A DNA stretch of 64,000 nt from Marinobacter iranensis (lineage in GTDB: Bacteria > Pseudomonadota > Gammaproteobacteria > Pseudomonadales > Oleiphilaceae), in contig NZ_JANCMW010000001.1 in the NCBI RefSeq assembly GCF_029207565.1, positions 434,001 through 498,000 on the forward strand, in the 5' to 3' direction. Of the stretch, positions 52,512 to 62,391 are shown piece by piece (within the stretch, counting starts at the first letter, position 1; the number at the start of each line of letters is the position of its first letter). The notes below the pieces were generated by a model. The model did no database searches, was not told where the DNA came from, and worked only from the letters and a program-made list of their open reading frames with translations. Position numbers and translations under genes: made by a program.

Positions 52512-54680
52512 ATGGACCGAGCGCTAGTCCTCAATAATGTCAAATCCCTGACGCGGGGTAATCTGGGTGTTCCCATCTTGGTGATGGGTCTGCTGGGCAT
52601 GATGATCCTGCCCATGCCGGCGTTCATGCTGGACGTGTTTTTCACCTTCAACATCACCCTGTCCATCGTCATCCTTCTGGTGTGCGTGTACGCCCTGCGC
52701 CCGATGGAGTTTGCTTCCTTCCCGACGGTACTGCTGGTGGCCACCTTGCTGAGGCTTGCACTCAACGTGGCGTCCACGCGAATTGTGCTGCTCAATGGCC
52801 ATGAGGGTGGGGACGCAGCAGGTAAGGTCATCGAGTCCTTCGGCGCGGTGCTGATTGGTGGCAACTACGCCGTTGGCCTGGTGGTTTTCGCCATCCTGAT
52901 GATCATCAACTTCCTGGTGGTGACCAAGGGCGCCGGCCGGGTGTCGGAGGTGAGCGCCCGCTTTACCCTGGATGCCATGCCCGGCAAGCAGATGGCGATT
53001 GATGCCGACCTCAACGCCGGCCTGATCAATCAGGAGGAGGCCAAGCACCGCCGCTCTGAAATTGCCCAGGAGGCCGACTTCTATGGCTCCATGGATGGTG
53101 CCAGCAAATTCGTCAAGGGCGATGCCGTTGCCGGCCTGCTGATCCTGGCCATCAACCTGATCGGCGGTATCGCCATCGGCATGATTCAGCATGGGCTGGA
53201 TTTTGGCACTGCTACCCAGAACTACGCGTTGCTGACCATTGGTGACGGCCTGGTAGCGCAGATTCCGTCGCTGCTGCTCTCCACGTCTGCGGCCATTATG
53301 GTGACCCGGGTAACGTCCAGCCAGGACATGGGCGGGCAGATACTGCAGCAGATGTTCAATGCACCCCGGGCGTTGGCCATTGCGGCGGTGATCCTGATTA
53401 TCCTGGGCCTGATACCGGGCATGCCTCATGTGGCATTCCTTGGCCTTGGCGCCATTGCCGGCGGCATTGCCTGGTTTATCTGGCAACAGGAACGCCAGAC
53501 CGTTGAGGAGGATGGGGTCTACCCGGTCCGGGGTGGCGGTGCCAGGCCGGCTGGCCGTGATCTGCCTTCGGGTGGTGATGGTGGCGACCAGGGCGCACAG
53601 CTTCCACCGCCGGGTGAGACCCGGGAGTTGGGCTGGGACGACGTCGCAACGGTGGACATTGTTGGCCTGGAAGTGGGCTATCGCCTGATTCCCCTTGTGG
53701 ATAAATCACAGGGTGGGCAATTGCTCAGCCGGATCAAGGGCGTGCGAAAGAAACTCTCCCAGGACCTGGGGTTCCTGATGCCCTCGGTTCATATCCGCGA
53801 CAACCTTGACCTGATGCCGAACGTGTATCGCATCACCCTGATGGGCGTCACCATCGCTGAGGCCGAAATTCATCCGGACCGGGAACTGGCCATCGATCCC
53901 GGCCAGGTATTTGGCAAGATCGAGGGTATTGAAGGCAAGGACCCCGCCTTCGGCCTGGATGCAAGCTGGATAGAAACAGGGAAGAAAGACCAGGCACAGA
54001 CCCTGGGTTACACCGTGGTGGACGCAAGTACCGTGGTGGCGACCCACCTGAATCAGATCCTGCAGAAACATGCCCATGAGCTGCTTGGCCATGAGGAGGT
54101 GCAGAAGTGGCTGGATCAGCTTGAAAAAGTCTCTCCGAAACTCGCGGAAGAGCTGGTGCCCACCACCATTTCCATCAGCCTGTTGCTGAAAGTGCTGCAG
54201 AACCTGCTGAAAGAAGAGGTGCCGATCCGGGATATGCGCTCCATTGCCGAAGCCATCGTGAACGTCCATCCCAAGAGTCAGGATCCGAAACTGCTGACCA
54301 CGGTTGCCCGCCAGTCGCTGCGCCGAATGATTGTTCAGAGCATTTGTGGCAACGACGCCGAGATCCCGGTGATCACTCTGGATCCAGACCTGGAACAGTT
54401 ATTGCTGAAGTCTATGCAACAGAGTCAACAATCTGGCGGTCAGGAAGACATCGGGCTGGTGCTGGAGCCGAATATGGTCGAGAAACTCCAGCGTTCGCTC
54501 CGGGACAGCGTCCAGCGACAGGAGATGTTGGGTAAACCAGCGATCCTGCTGGTGTCCGGGCCACTGCGGCCGGTGCTGGCGAAGTTCGCGAGCTTCGGGG
54601 TAGAGCGCCTGCATGTACTGTCGTACCAGGAAATTCCGGATAACAAACAGATCACCATTGTGGCATCCGTGGGCCAGTAA
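52512..54680 (+). CDS. flhA: Flagellar biosynthesis protein FlhA
   Basis: Ion-driven export motor of the flagellar type III system. The 722 residues have eight membrane helices in the first 330 residues, with the FHIPEP-family signature VTKGAGRVSEVSARFTLDAM and KQMAIDADLNAGLINQEEAK. A linker rich in Gly and Asp (about 330-370) and the cytoplasmic docking domain for FliJ and chaperones follow. It begins the flhA-flhF-fleN-fliA run after a sigma-54 promoter. Confidence 0.96.
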   Translation: MDRALVLNNVKSLTRGNLGVPILVMGLLGMMILPMPAFMLDVFFTFNITLSIVILLVCVYALRPMEFASFPTVLLVATLLRLALNVASTRIVLLNGHEGGDAAGKVIESFGAVLIGGNYAVGLVVFAILMIINFLVVTKGAGRVSEVSARFTLDAMPGKQMAIDADLNAGLINQEEAKHRRSEIAQEADFYGSMDGASKFVKGDAVAGLLILAINLIGGIAIGMIQHGLDFGTATQNYALLTIGDGLVAQIPSLLLSTSAAIMVTRVTSSQDMGGQILQQMFNAPRALAIAAVILIILGLIPGMPHVAFLGLGAIAGGIAWFIWQQERQTVEEDGVYPVRGGGARPAGRDLPSGGDGGDQGAQLPPPGETRELGWDDVATVDIVGLEVGYRLIPLVDKSQGGQLLSRIKGVRKKLSQDLGFLMPSVHIRDNLDLMPNVYRITLMGVTIAEAEIHPDRELAIDPGQVFGKIEGIEGKDPAFGLDASWIETGKKDQAQTLGYTVVDASTVVATHLNQILQKHAHELLGHEEVQKWLDQLEKVSPKLAEELVPTTISISLLLKVLQNLLKEEVPIRDMRSIAEAIVNVHPKSQDPKLLTTVARQSLRRMIVQSICGNDAEIPVITLDPDLEQLLLKSMQQSQQSGGQEDIGLVLEPNMVEKLQRSLRDSVQRQEMLGKPAILLVSGPLRPVLAKFASFGVERLHVLSYQEIPDNKQITIVASVGQ

Positions 54681-54740
54681 AGGCCGCGGCTGGCAAGGCG
54701 GAAGGCGCTGGAAAGCGCTGACCGGGGAGGAAGAGTCATC

Positions 54741-56036
54741 ATGAAAGTAAAACGGTTTTTTGCCCAGAGCATGGCAGAGGCACTGCGTCAGGTGCGTGAT
54801 CAGATGGGCCCCGATGCCGTGATCCTGTCCAATCGCCGCGTGGATGGTGGTGTCGAAATTGTGACAGCGCTGGACTACGACGAAAATATGGCGCGCCAGC
54901 GACTCGGTGACGCTGCCCGTGAAGCCACTAACGGCTCCCGGTTGGCAGAGCTGCAGGCGGAACAGCATCGCCGCCTGGAGGACGAGCTTGGCCGCTCCCG
55001 TGATCGCATCCGCGAAGTGCGGGAGAAGCGTGCTGCTGCAGGCCAGGCTGGCCACGGCGGGGCTTTTGGCCACACAGGGCTGTCGGCGGAGTCGCTAGCT
55101 GATGAAGATATGTCGCTTGAGGAGCCGGCCGTCGCCAGTTCAGATTATTCCGGAGAGTTGGCGCAGATGCGTGCGGAAATCAGCTCCCTCCGCGACCTGG
55201 TCAGCGCCCGGCATAACAGTGAGCCTGAAAGGCCTGCGGTGAATGCGGTACAACAGCGGTTGTCTGAAAAGTTGCAGGAATTCGGTCTGGGCCTGGAACT
55301 GGCCAATTCCCTGTCCCGGCGCCACCGCGCCGGACGGCTTGAGGATGGCTGGAAGCAGTCCCTGAAAATTCTGGCCGCCGGGGTGAAAACCGCGCGTGCC
55401 GAGTGGGCGGAAGAAGGCGGTGTCTATGCACTTGTCGGGCCGACGGGGTCTGGCAAGACCACGACCATCGGCAAGCTGGCTGCGCATTACGTGCTGAACC
55501 ACGGCCCTGACTCCCTGGCACTGGTCACCACGGACCGCTACCGGGTGGCCGCCCATGAGCAACTGTTCGTATTCGGGCGTATCCTGAATGTACCTGTAAG
55601 GGTGGTGGACGAGACCCATTCCCTGGATGACATACTGGATGAGTTGTCGGACCGCCACCTTGTGCTGATTGATACGGCGGGCCTGACAAGCACGGACAAG
55701 GGCTATGAAGAGCAACTCACGGAGCTTGCCCGCAGTCACCACCGCATTCGGACCCACCTGGTGGTTTCGGCAACCAGTCAGCCACGCATCATGAAATCCG
55801 TCTGGCATTGCTATAAGATGGCAAATCTTACGGGTTGTGTGATGACCAAAATTGATGAAGCACTGACTCTGGGAGAATCGCTGGGATTTGTCATGGAAAC
55901 GGGATTGCCGGTGGCCTACTACACCGACGGACAGAAGATCCCGGAAGACCTGCACCACGCTGAACCTATTCCGCTGGTGCGGCTGGCCGTGGAGAGGCTG
56001 AGGAAACTCCAGCAGCAAGAGGCAGTCGCTGTTTAA
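54741..56036 (+). CDS. flhF: Flagellar placement GTPase FlhF
   Basis: SRP-type GTPase that sites the flagellum at the pole. The 431 residues have a basic N-terminal B domain, a variable coiled region, and the NG domain from about residue 180: P-loop GPTGSGKTTTIGKLAAH, TTDRYRVAAHEQL, DTAGLTSTD and TKIDEALTLGESLG. GGAGGAAGAG precedes the ATG. fleN follows 46 bases later, the usual pair controlling position and number. Confidence 0.95.
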   Translation: MKVKRFFAQSMAEALRQVRDQMGPDAVILSNRRVDGGVEIVTALDYDENMARQRLGDAAREATNGSRLAELQAEQHRRLEDELGRSRDRIREVREKRAAAGQAGHGGAFGHTGLSAESLADEDMSLEEPAVASSDYSGELAQMRAEISSLRDLVSARHNSEPERPAVNAVQQRLSEKLQEFGLGLELANSLSRRHRAGRLEDGWKQSLKILAAGVKTARAEWAEEGGVYALVGPTGSGKTTTIGKLAAHYVLNHGPDSLALVTTDRYRVAAHEQLFVFGRILNVPVRVVDETHSLDDILDELSDRHLVLIDTAGLTSTDKGYEEQLTELARSHHRIRTHLVVSATSQPRIMKSVWHCYKMANLTGCVMTKIDEALTLGESLGFVMETGLPVAYYTDGQKIPEDLHHAEPIPLVRLAVERLRKLQQQEAVAV

Positions 56037-56082
56037 CAACAACACAGCCAGCGGTTAAACGTGGCAAGAGATCAGAGTCAGT

Positions 56083-56895
56083 ATGAGCAAACCACATCCG
56101 GTACAGGTGATTGCGGTTTCCGGCGGGAAGGGTGGCGTTGGCAAAAGTAACGTTGCCGTCAACCTTGGCATTGCCCTCTCGCAGAAAGGGCGTCGTGTCG
56201 TGCTGCTGGATGCCGATCTCGGCCTTGGCAATATCGACGTATTGCTGGGGATTACCGCCAACCGAAACATTCAGGATGTTATTTCCGGCGAATGCGATCT
56301 TCGTGATGTACTGGTGAACGGCCCGGGCGGAATCAAGATTGTGCCGGCTTCCTCCGGTACCCAGCGCATGACCCAGTTGTCCACGCTAGAGCATGCCGGC
56401 CTGATCAATGCATTCAGTGAATTGGGCGACCAGATTGATGTACTGATTGTGGATACCGCAGCCGGTATATCCGAATCTGTGATCAGCTTTCTGCGTGCTT
56501 CACAGGAAGTTTTGCTGGTTGTATGCGACGAGCCTACCTCCATCACAGACGCCTACGCGCTGATCAAACTGATGAACCGGGATTATGGCACCAACCGCTT
56601 CCGTATCCTGGCGAACCAGGTGCGTAATGAACAGGAAGGTCGACATCTATTTGAAAAACTGACTCGCGTTACCGAGCGCTTTCTCGATGTGGCACTACAA
56701 TATGTAGGCATGGTGCCTTACGATGAAGCCGTAAAGAAGGCAGTACAGCGCCAGCGCGCTGTGCTGGACGCCTATCCCCGTGCCAAGGCATCGTTGGCCA
56801 TCAAGAGCCTGGCGGAAAAAGTCGACAGTTGGCCATTGCCACAGTCGCCCCGGGGACATCTGGAATTCTTTGTGGAGCGGCTCGTCGAAGTCTGA
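56083..56895 (+). CDS. fleN: Flagellar number regulator FleN (FlhG), MinD-like ATPase
   Basis: Limits flagellum number by opposing FleQ, its known partner. The 270 residues have the deviant Walker A SGGKGGVGKSNVAVNLGIAL, LLDADLGLGNIDVLLG, and IVDTAAGISESVISF, with no long membrane-targeting extension beyond the usual C-terminal helix (FFVERLVEV). Located between flhF and fliA as in Pseudomonas. Confidence 0.95.
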   Translation: MSKPHPVQVIAVSGGKGGVGKSNVAVNLGIALSQKGRRVVLLDADLGLGNIDVLLGITANRNIQDVISGECDLRDVLVNGPGGIKIVPASSGTQRMTQLSTLEHAGLINAFSELGDQIDVLIVDTAAGISESVISFLRASQEVLLVVCDEPTSITDAYALIKLMNRDYGTNRFRILANQVRNEQEGRHLFEKLTRVTERFLDVALQYVGMVPYDEAVKKAVQRQRAVLDAYPRAKASLAIKSLAEKVDSWPLPQSPRGHLEFFVERLVEV

Positions 56896-56925
56896 TTTTG
56901 ATCCTGTCACTGAAAAGCCGGATAC

Positions 56926-57657
56926 ATGACATTGGCGAAAGAACTTGGAATCTATCACCGGACCGGCACACGGGGGCCTTCCCAGCTTATTGAGGAGCAG
57001 GCCCCGCTGGTCAAGAAAATCGCACTCCATCTGATGGCCCGGTTGCCCGCATCGGTTCAGCTGGATGACCTTATGCAGGCCGGCATGATCGGTCTGCTGG
57101 AAGCGGCCCAGCGATACAGCTCCACCAAAGGGGCCACCTTTGAAACCTACGCGGGCATCCGGATCCGTGGTGCCATGGTGGACGAAATTCGCAAGGGTGA
57201 CTGGGTCCCCCGTTCCGTTCACAGAAATTCCCGCCGTATTGCCAAAGCCATCAAGGCCGTAGAGGACCGGTTTGGCCGGGAGGCCCAGGACTCGGAAGTC
57301 GCGGAAGAACTTGGGCTGAACCTTGATGAGTACTATTCCTCCCTGAGCGATGCCAACAGTGGCCGACTTTTTAGTCTGGATGAGCTCAATGAATCCGGCG
57401 AGCTGCCGATAGAAGAAACAGAGGGCAGTGATAACCCGCTGGATGATCTGGCATCTGACAATTTCCGGAAGAATCTGGCCTCGGCTATCGGTAACCTGCC
57501 CGAGCGTGAAAAGCTGGTGCTCAGCCTCTATTACCAGGAAGAGCTGAACCTGAAGGAAATCGGTGCCGTGCTGGGCGTCAGCGAAAGCCGGGTAAGCCAG
57601 ATCCACAGCCAGGCGGCGCTTCGCCTGCGGGGCCGTCTCGCCGACTGGCAGCATTAG
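56926..57657 (+). CDS. fliA: Flagellar sigma factor FliA (sigma-28)
   Basis: Drives late flagellar and chemotaxis genes; held back by FlgM (not in this window). The 243 residues have region 2 (LDDLMQAGMIGLLEAAQRY, FETYAGIRIRGAMVDEIRK), region 3 and region 4 with EREKLVLSLYYQEELNLKEI and GVSESRVSQIHSQA. The Hsb module nearby (39511) could control its availability via FlgM. The gap to cheY is 175 bases. Confidence 0.96.
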   Translation: MTLAKELGIYHRTGTRGPSQLIEEQAPLVKKIALHLMARLPASVQLDDLMQAGMIGLLEAAQRYSSTKGATFETYAGIRIRGAMVDEIRKGDWVPRSVHRNSRRIAKAIKAVEDRFGREAQDSEVAEELGLNLDEYYSSLSDANSGRLFSLDELNESGELPIEETEGSDNPLDDLASDNFRKNLASAIGNLPEREKLVLSLYYQEELNLKEIGAVLGVSESRVSQIHSQAALRLRGRLADWQH

Positions 57658-57832
57658 ATGCGCCACCAGGCGGTTGAACATCATTGCAAAGCATTCTTTA
57701 CTGTAGCCTTTTGGTAACCGGTGCTTTACAACCGGCCCAAAGGCCACACAATAAGCGGTCAAACAGCCGGCCTGCTAGACTGTGAGCCGGAAGCCAAAAA
57801 CGAATGCCGGGCGTTTTTAACTGGAGGTCCCA

Positions 57833-58216
57833 TTGGACAAGAACATGAGAATCCTGATCGTGGATGACTTCTCCACAATGCGACGGATCATCAAGAACCT
57901 GCTTCGTGATCTCGGTTTTACCAACACCGATGAAGCAGACGATGGCAATACGGCGCTGCCGATGCTCAGGAGCGGCAAATACGATTTTCTGGTAACTGAC
58001 TGGAACATGCCGGGCATGTCAGGGCTTGACCTGCTCAAGGAAGTCCGTGCCGATGAGAACCTCAAGACCCTGCCTGTGCTTATGGTGACCGCCGAGGCGA
58101 AGCGCGACCAGATCGTTGCTGCGGCCCAGGCCGGTGTGAACGGCTATGTGGTCAAGCCGTTCACGGCAGCCGTACTCAAGGAGAAGATTGAGAAGATCTT
58201 CGAACGCATCCAGTAA
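57833..58216 (+). CDS. cheY: Chemotaxis response regulator CheY (TTG start)
   Basis: Single receiver domain that, when phosphorylated by CheA, binds FliM to change rotation. The 127 residues have phospho-acceptor Asp56 ([11 protein letters not shown]), acidic pair DD (11-12) and Lys in KPFTAA. The start is TTG at 57833: GGAGG lies five bases ahead of it and 17 before the internal ATG at 57845, too far for the latter. cheZ follows after 20 bases. Confidence 0.93.
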   Translation: MDKNMRILIVDDFSTMRRIIKNLLRDLGFTNTDEADDGNTALPMLRSGKYDFLVTDWNMPGMSGLDLLKEVRADENLKTLPVLMVTAEAKRDQIVAAAQAGVNGYVVKPFTAAVLKEKIEKIFERIQ

Positions 58217-58236
58217 TCAGAGGTCGGACGGCTTCC

Positions 58237-59025
58237 ATGGGCAATAGTAAACAAGACCAACAGGGCCTCGATCCAGAGGTGAAGGAGAAGCTCCGCAGCC
58301 AGGCTGCTGAACTGGTTAATAAGATCGATGCCGGCGACTATGGCCAGGCTATGACCCTGATCAATGAATTGGGTGAGGTTAGGGACCAGAGCCTGTATCA
58401 AGAGGTTGGTCGGCTGACGCGCAGTCTCCACGAGGCGATTCGAAACTTCCAGATTGATCCGCGTAACGCCGAACAGTCTGAAGCGTTGTCGAAGATGACT
58501 GATGCCTCGGATCGCCTGGAATACGTGGTTCAGATGACCGGAAAGGCAGCAAACCGGACTATGGACCTGGTCGAGGAAGCCATGCCCAGGGCCAGTGCCA
58601 TCCGCGATGAAGCTGCGGAGCTGCGCGATGAGTGGCAACGGCTGCGCCGCCGTGAGATGGCTCCCGCGGAGTTCCGTGAACTCTATGCCCGTATCGATAC
58701 GTTTTTTGTCACCCTGAACAATGATGCCGGAGCCATGTACGACAATCTGTCGGAGATTCTCCTGGCCCAGGATTTTCAGGACCTGACGGGGCAGGTTATC
58801 CAGAAGGTGACCGCCCTGGTCAAGGAGGTGGAAGAACACCTGCTGAGCCTGGTAGTGATGGCGAGCCATGTGGACCAGATGACCGGCACCGTGCACGAGC
58901 TGGAAGAGCGGGAAAAGATATCAGCGGAACAGGGTGTCGGCCCACAGATCAAGGCCGCAGAGCGTGAAGATGTAGTGTCGGGACAGGACGATGTTGATGA
59001 TCTTCTGTCCAGTCTCGGTTTCTGA
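58237..59025 (+). CDS. cheZ: CheY phosphatase CheZ
   Basis: Removes phosphate from CheY-P. The 262 residues form long helices, with the active motif LAQDFQDLTGQVIQKV (including the Asp and Gln that act on CheY) and a C-terminal CheY-binding tail DDVDDLLSSLGF. Located directly between cheY and cheA, as in Pseudomonas. Confidence 0.94.
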   Translation: MGNSKQDQQGLDPEVKEKLRSQAAELVNKIDAGDYGQAMTLINELGEVRDQSLYQEVGRLTRSLHEAIRNFQIDPRNAEQSEALSKMTDASDRLEYVVQMTGKAANRTMDLVEEAMPRASAIRDEAAELRDEWQRLRRREMAPAEFRELYARIDTFFVTLNNDAGAMYDNLSEILLAQDFQDLTGQVIQKVTALVKEVEEHLLSLVVMASHVDQMTGTVHELEEREKISAEQGVGPQIKAAEREDVVSGQDDVDDLLSSLGF

Positions 59026-59041
59026 GTAAAGAGGGTAACGC

Positions 59042-61204
59042 ATGGCGTTTGATGCCGATGAAGAGATCCTGCAGGACTTCCTTGTTGAAGCAGGCGAGAT
59101 ACTCGAGAAGCTGTCTGAGCAACTGGTCGACCTGGAGCAACACCCGGACGACAGTGATCTGCTCAACGCCATCTTCCGTGGTTTTCACACCGTAAAGGGC
59201 GGCGCCGGGTTCCTTCAGTTGGATGCCCTGGTGAACTGCTGTCATTCCGCGGAAAACGTGTTCGATATCCTGCGCAACCACAAGCGCAAGGTGGATTCGG
59301 AACTGATGGACGTGGTGCTGGAAGCCCTGGACCACGTCAACGCCATGTTCGAGCAGGTTCGTCACCATGAGGAGCTCACACCGGCTCCCGACGAACTGAT
59401 TGCCGCCCTGGACGCACTGGCGCAACCGGCTGGCGAAGCTCCGCAAAAGGGTGCAGCGGTTGTTGACCATGCTGAAGAGAGCACCGCCCAGGACAGCGCC
59501 TCTGGCGAGGACAACGGTGATATCACCGATGACGAATTCGAGCAGTTGCTGGATGCCCTGGCCGACGAGAAAAACAACGTATCGGCTGCCAGCGCCGGCG
59601 ATAAACCGGCCTCTGGTGGCGATCAGAAAACTGGCGGCGACGACGAAATCTCCGACGATGAATTCGAGGCCCTGCTGGACCAGTTGCATGGCAAGGGCCA
59701 GTTTTCAGGCCCGCCCGAAACCGACGAAGCCGATAGTGGAGAGCAGAAAACTGCCGCTAGTGATACCGCAAGTGGCAAGAAGGCCGGTGACGACCTGATC
59801 TCGGACGACGAGTTCGAGAAGCTCCTCGACGACCTTCATGGCAAGGGCGGCAGCCCCACGGCGGATTCCGACAAGACGCCGCCAACACCCGCCGCGGGGA
59901 AACCGGCTGCAAAGCCTGCCAGTGACAAGGCTGACAAACCTGCCAAGCCTGCTGGCAAGGCGGAAAAAGCGCCGGCTGAAGATAAAGGCGGCGCAACATC
60001 CGCGGCGCCCGCCATGCCTGCCCGTGACGCCAATGCGGCGGTGGCGGAAACCTCCGTGCGTGTGGACACCAAGCGTCTCGATGACATCATGAATATGGTT
60101 GGCGAGCTGGTGCTGGTGCGTAACCGGTTGCAGCGCCTTGGCGCCCAGAGTGAAGACGAGCACATGCACAAGGCCGTCTCCAACCTGGATGTGGTGACCA
60201 CAGACCTCCAGTCTGCCGTGATGGCAACGCGGATGCAGCCGATCAAGAAAGTCTTTGGTCGATTCCCCCGCGTGGTTCGGGATCTGGCTCGCAGCCTCAA
60301 GAAAGAAATCAACCTTGAAATGCACGGCGAGGATACCGACCTCGACAAGAACCTTGTCGAAGCGCTTTCCGATCCCCTTGTTCACCTGGTCCGCAATTCG
60401 GTTGACCATGGCATTGAGGCACCGGATGTCCGCGCAAAGGCGGGCAAGCCCCGGCAGGGCAGGGTAACCCTCTCTGCTGAGCAGGAAGGCGACCATATCC
60501 TGTTGTCCATCGAGGATGACGGTGCCGGCATGGACCCCGATGTGCTACGCCGCAAAGCGGTGGAGAAGGGCATCTATGAACAGGATGCCGCTGATCGGCT
60601 GACCAACACCGAATGCTATAACCTGATATTCGCCGCCGGTTTCTCCACCAAGGACCAGATCTCCGACGTGTCTGGCCGTGGCGTTGGCATGGATGTGGTC
60701 AAGACCAAGATTGGCCAGCTCAACGGCCAGTTGAGCGTGGAGTCCGAGCTCGGCAAGGGGTCGCGCATCATTATCAAGGTGCCACTGACTCTCGCCATCA
60801 TGCCCACGCTGATGATCATGCTTGGAGACCAGTCCTTTGCCTTGCCCCTGGTGAACGTGGTTGAGATTTTTCATCTTGATCTGAGCAAGAAGAATATTGT
60901 GGATGGCCGCGAGTGCATCGTGGTCCGTGACAAGGTGTTCCCGCTGTTCCACATCAAGCGCTGGCTGGTTAAAGGAACGACCGGTGAACCGGAGCCGGGG
61001 AACGCCCACGTGGTGATCGTGGCCATGGGCACGCGGCGTGTCGGCTTTGTGGTTGACCAGTTGATCGGGCAGGAAGAAGTGGTGATCAAACCCCTTGGCC
61101 GGGCCCTGCAGGGAACGCCGGGTATGGCGGGTGCAACCATCACCGGCGACGGCCGGATTGCACTCATAATTGATGTTCCGAGCCTGCTGCAGAACTACGG
61201 CTGA
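59042..61204 (+). CDS. cheA: Chemotaxis histidine kinase CheA
   Basis: Central kinase of the chemotaxis array. The 720 residues have an Hpt domain with His49 (IFRGFHTVKGGAGF), a long linker (about 125-330), the dimer domain, HATPase (DPLVHLVRNSVDHGIE, DDGAGM, GRGVGMDVVKT) and a CheW-like domain. The linker holds three copies of a SDDEFExLLDxLHGKG-type motif at residues 160-171, 201-219 and 250-269, plus an Ala/Lys/Pro-rich stretch. This is far longer than the P2 linker of E. coli CheA; the repeats resemble docking segments used by polar localisers. Confidence 0.95.
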   Translation: MAFDADEEILQDFLVEAGEILEKLSEQLVDLEQHPDDSDLLNAIFRGFHTVKGGAGFLQLDALVNCCHSAENVFDILRNHKRKVDSELMDVVLEALDHVNAMFEQVRHHEELTPAPDELIAALDALAQPAGEAPQKGAAVVDHAEESTAQDSASGEDNGDITDDEFEQLLDALADEKNNVSAASAGDKPASGGDQKTGGDDEISDDEFEALLDQLHGKGQFSGPPETDEADSGEQKTAASDTASGKKAGDDLISDDEFEKLLDDLHGKGGSPTADSDKTPPTPAAGKPAAKPASDKADKPAKPAGKAEKAPAEDKGGATSAAPAMPARDANAAVAETSVRVDTKRLDDIMNMVGELVLVRNRLQRLGAQSEDEHMHKAVSNLDVVTTDLQSAVMATRMQPIKKVFGRFPRVVRDLARSLKKEINLEMHGEDTDLDKNLVEALSDPLVHLVRNSVDHGIEAPDVRAKAGKPRQGRVTLSAEQEGDHILLSIEDDGAGMDPDVLRRKAVEKGIYEQDAADRLTNTECYNLIFAAGFSTKDQISDVSGRGVGMDVVKTKIGQLNGQLSVESELGKGSRIIIKVPLTLAIMPTLMIMLGDQSFALPLVNVVEIFHLDLSKKNIVDGRECIVVRDKVFPLFHIKRWLVKGTTGEPEPGNAHVVIVAMGTRRVGFVVDQLIGQEEVVIKPLGRALQGTPGMAGATITGDGRIALIIDVPSLLQNYG

Positions 61205-61239
61205 CAAGACGTCGGCAGGCCCAGGTTTAGGAGAAATGG

Positions 61240-62391
61240 ATGACGGTTTCTGTCCTGGTCGTTGATGATTCAGGGTTCTTCCGCAAGCGACTGACGGAAA
61301 TCCTGACCGCTTCCGGTCAGATCAAGGTGATTGGCGTGGCCACAAACGGCCGCGAGGGTGTGGAACTTGCTGAAAAGCTGCGCCCCGACGTCATCACCAT
61401 GGACTACGAGATGCCCGTTATGGACGGCATAAGCGCCGTCCGCGAGATCATGAAACGGCACCCGGCGCCGGTATTAATGTTCTCGTCCCTGACCTACGAG
61501 GGAGCCCGGGTTACCCTGGATGCCCTTGAGGCCGGTGCCGTTGACTTCCTGCCCAAGAATTTCGAGGAAATCGCCCGGGATTCCAGCCAGCTCCAGAAAA
61601 TACTGATTGAACGTGTACTGGATGTGGCGGGCAGCCGACCCGGCACAAAACCCCCGCCGTCTCCCCCTGCGCGCCCGACGCCGTCTTCCCGTGCTCCCGT
61701 TTCCGAGCCTGCAAAACGCAGTGTGCCGGAGAGGCCTTCAGTGCCGGACAGGGCATCCCGCAGCGGCGTCCCGGAGTCCGAAGCGCCTCCCAGACGCGCT
61801 GCACGCCGAGGTGCCGCCAAACACTACAATGTGGTTGCCATCGGGACATCAACCGGTGGGCCGGTGGCATTGCAGCGGGTGCTGATGGCGTTACCAGTCG
61901 GGTTCCCGGCGCCCATTGTTCTCGTCCAGCACATGCCGGCCAGTTTCACCCCGGCCTTTGCCGAACGGCTGAACAAGCTCTGCCGCATTGAAGTGCGCCA
62001 GGCAGAGGACGGTGAGATGCTGAAACCCGGCGTTGCCCTGCTGGCACCCGGGGGCAAGCAGATGATGATCGAAAATCGTGGCGGACAGGGCAGGGTAAGG
62101 ATTCTGCCCGGCGATGACCGGCTTAACTACAAGCCCTGTGTGGATGTGACCTTTGGCTCGCTCGCCCGTAGCTTTCCGGGCAAGACCCTGGGGGTGATCC
62201 TCACCGGCATGGGCTCGGACGGTAAGGAGGGCTGTCGGCTGATGAAGCAGAGTGGTTCCGATATCTGGTCCCAGGACGAGAAAACGTCGGTAATCTACGG
62301 TATGCCAATGGCTGTGGCCAAGGCCGGTCTGACGGATGAAGTCCTTGCGCTTGATGACATCGGCCCCCGCCTGGTTGAAGGGGTGAGCTGA
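61240..62391 (+). CDS. cheB: Chemotaxis protein-glutamate methylesterase CheB
   Basis: Demethylates chemoreceptors. The 383 residues have a receiver with Asp55 (VITMDYEMPVMDG), a Pro/Ser/Arg-rich linker (about 130-185), and the methylesterase domain with catalytic Ser in AIGTSTGGPVALQ, His in VLVQHMPASF and Asp in TGMGSDGKEG. Ribosome site AGGAGAAA. motC starts at its stop codon. Confidence 0.95.
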   Translation: MTVSVLVVDDSGFFRKRLTEILTASGQIKVIGVATNGREGVELAEKLRPDVITMDYEMPVMDGISAVREIMKRHPAPVLMFSSLTYEGARVTLDALEAGAVDFLPKNFEEIARDSSQLQKILIERVLDVAGSRPGTKPPPSPPARPTPSSRAPVSEPAKRSVPERPSVPDRASRSGVPESEAPPRRAARRGAAKHYNVVAIGTSTGGPVALQRVLMALPVGFPAPIVLVQHMPASFTPAFAERLNKLCRIEVRQAEDGEMLKPGVALLAPGGKQMMIENRGGQGRVRILPGDDRLNYKPCVDVTFGSLARSFPGKTLGVILTGMGSDGKEGCRLMKQSGSDIWSQDEKTSVIYGMPMAVAKAGLTDEVLALDDIGPRLVEGVS

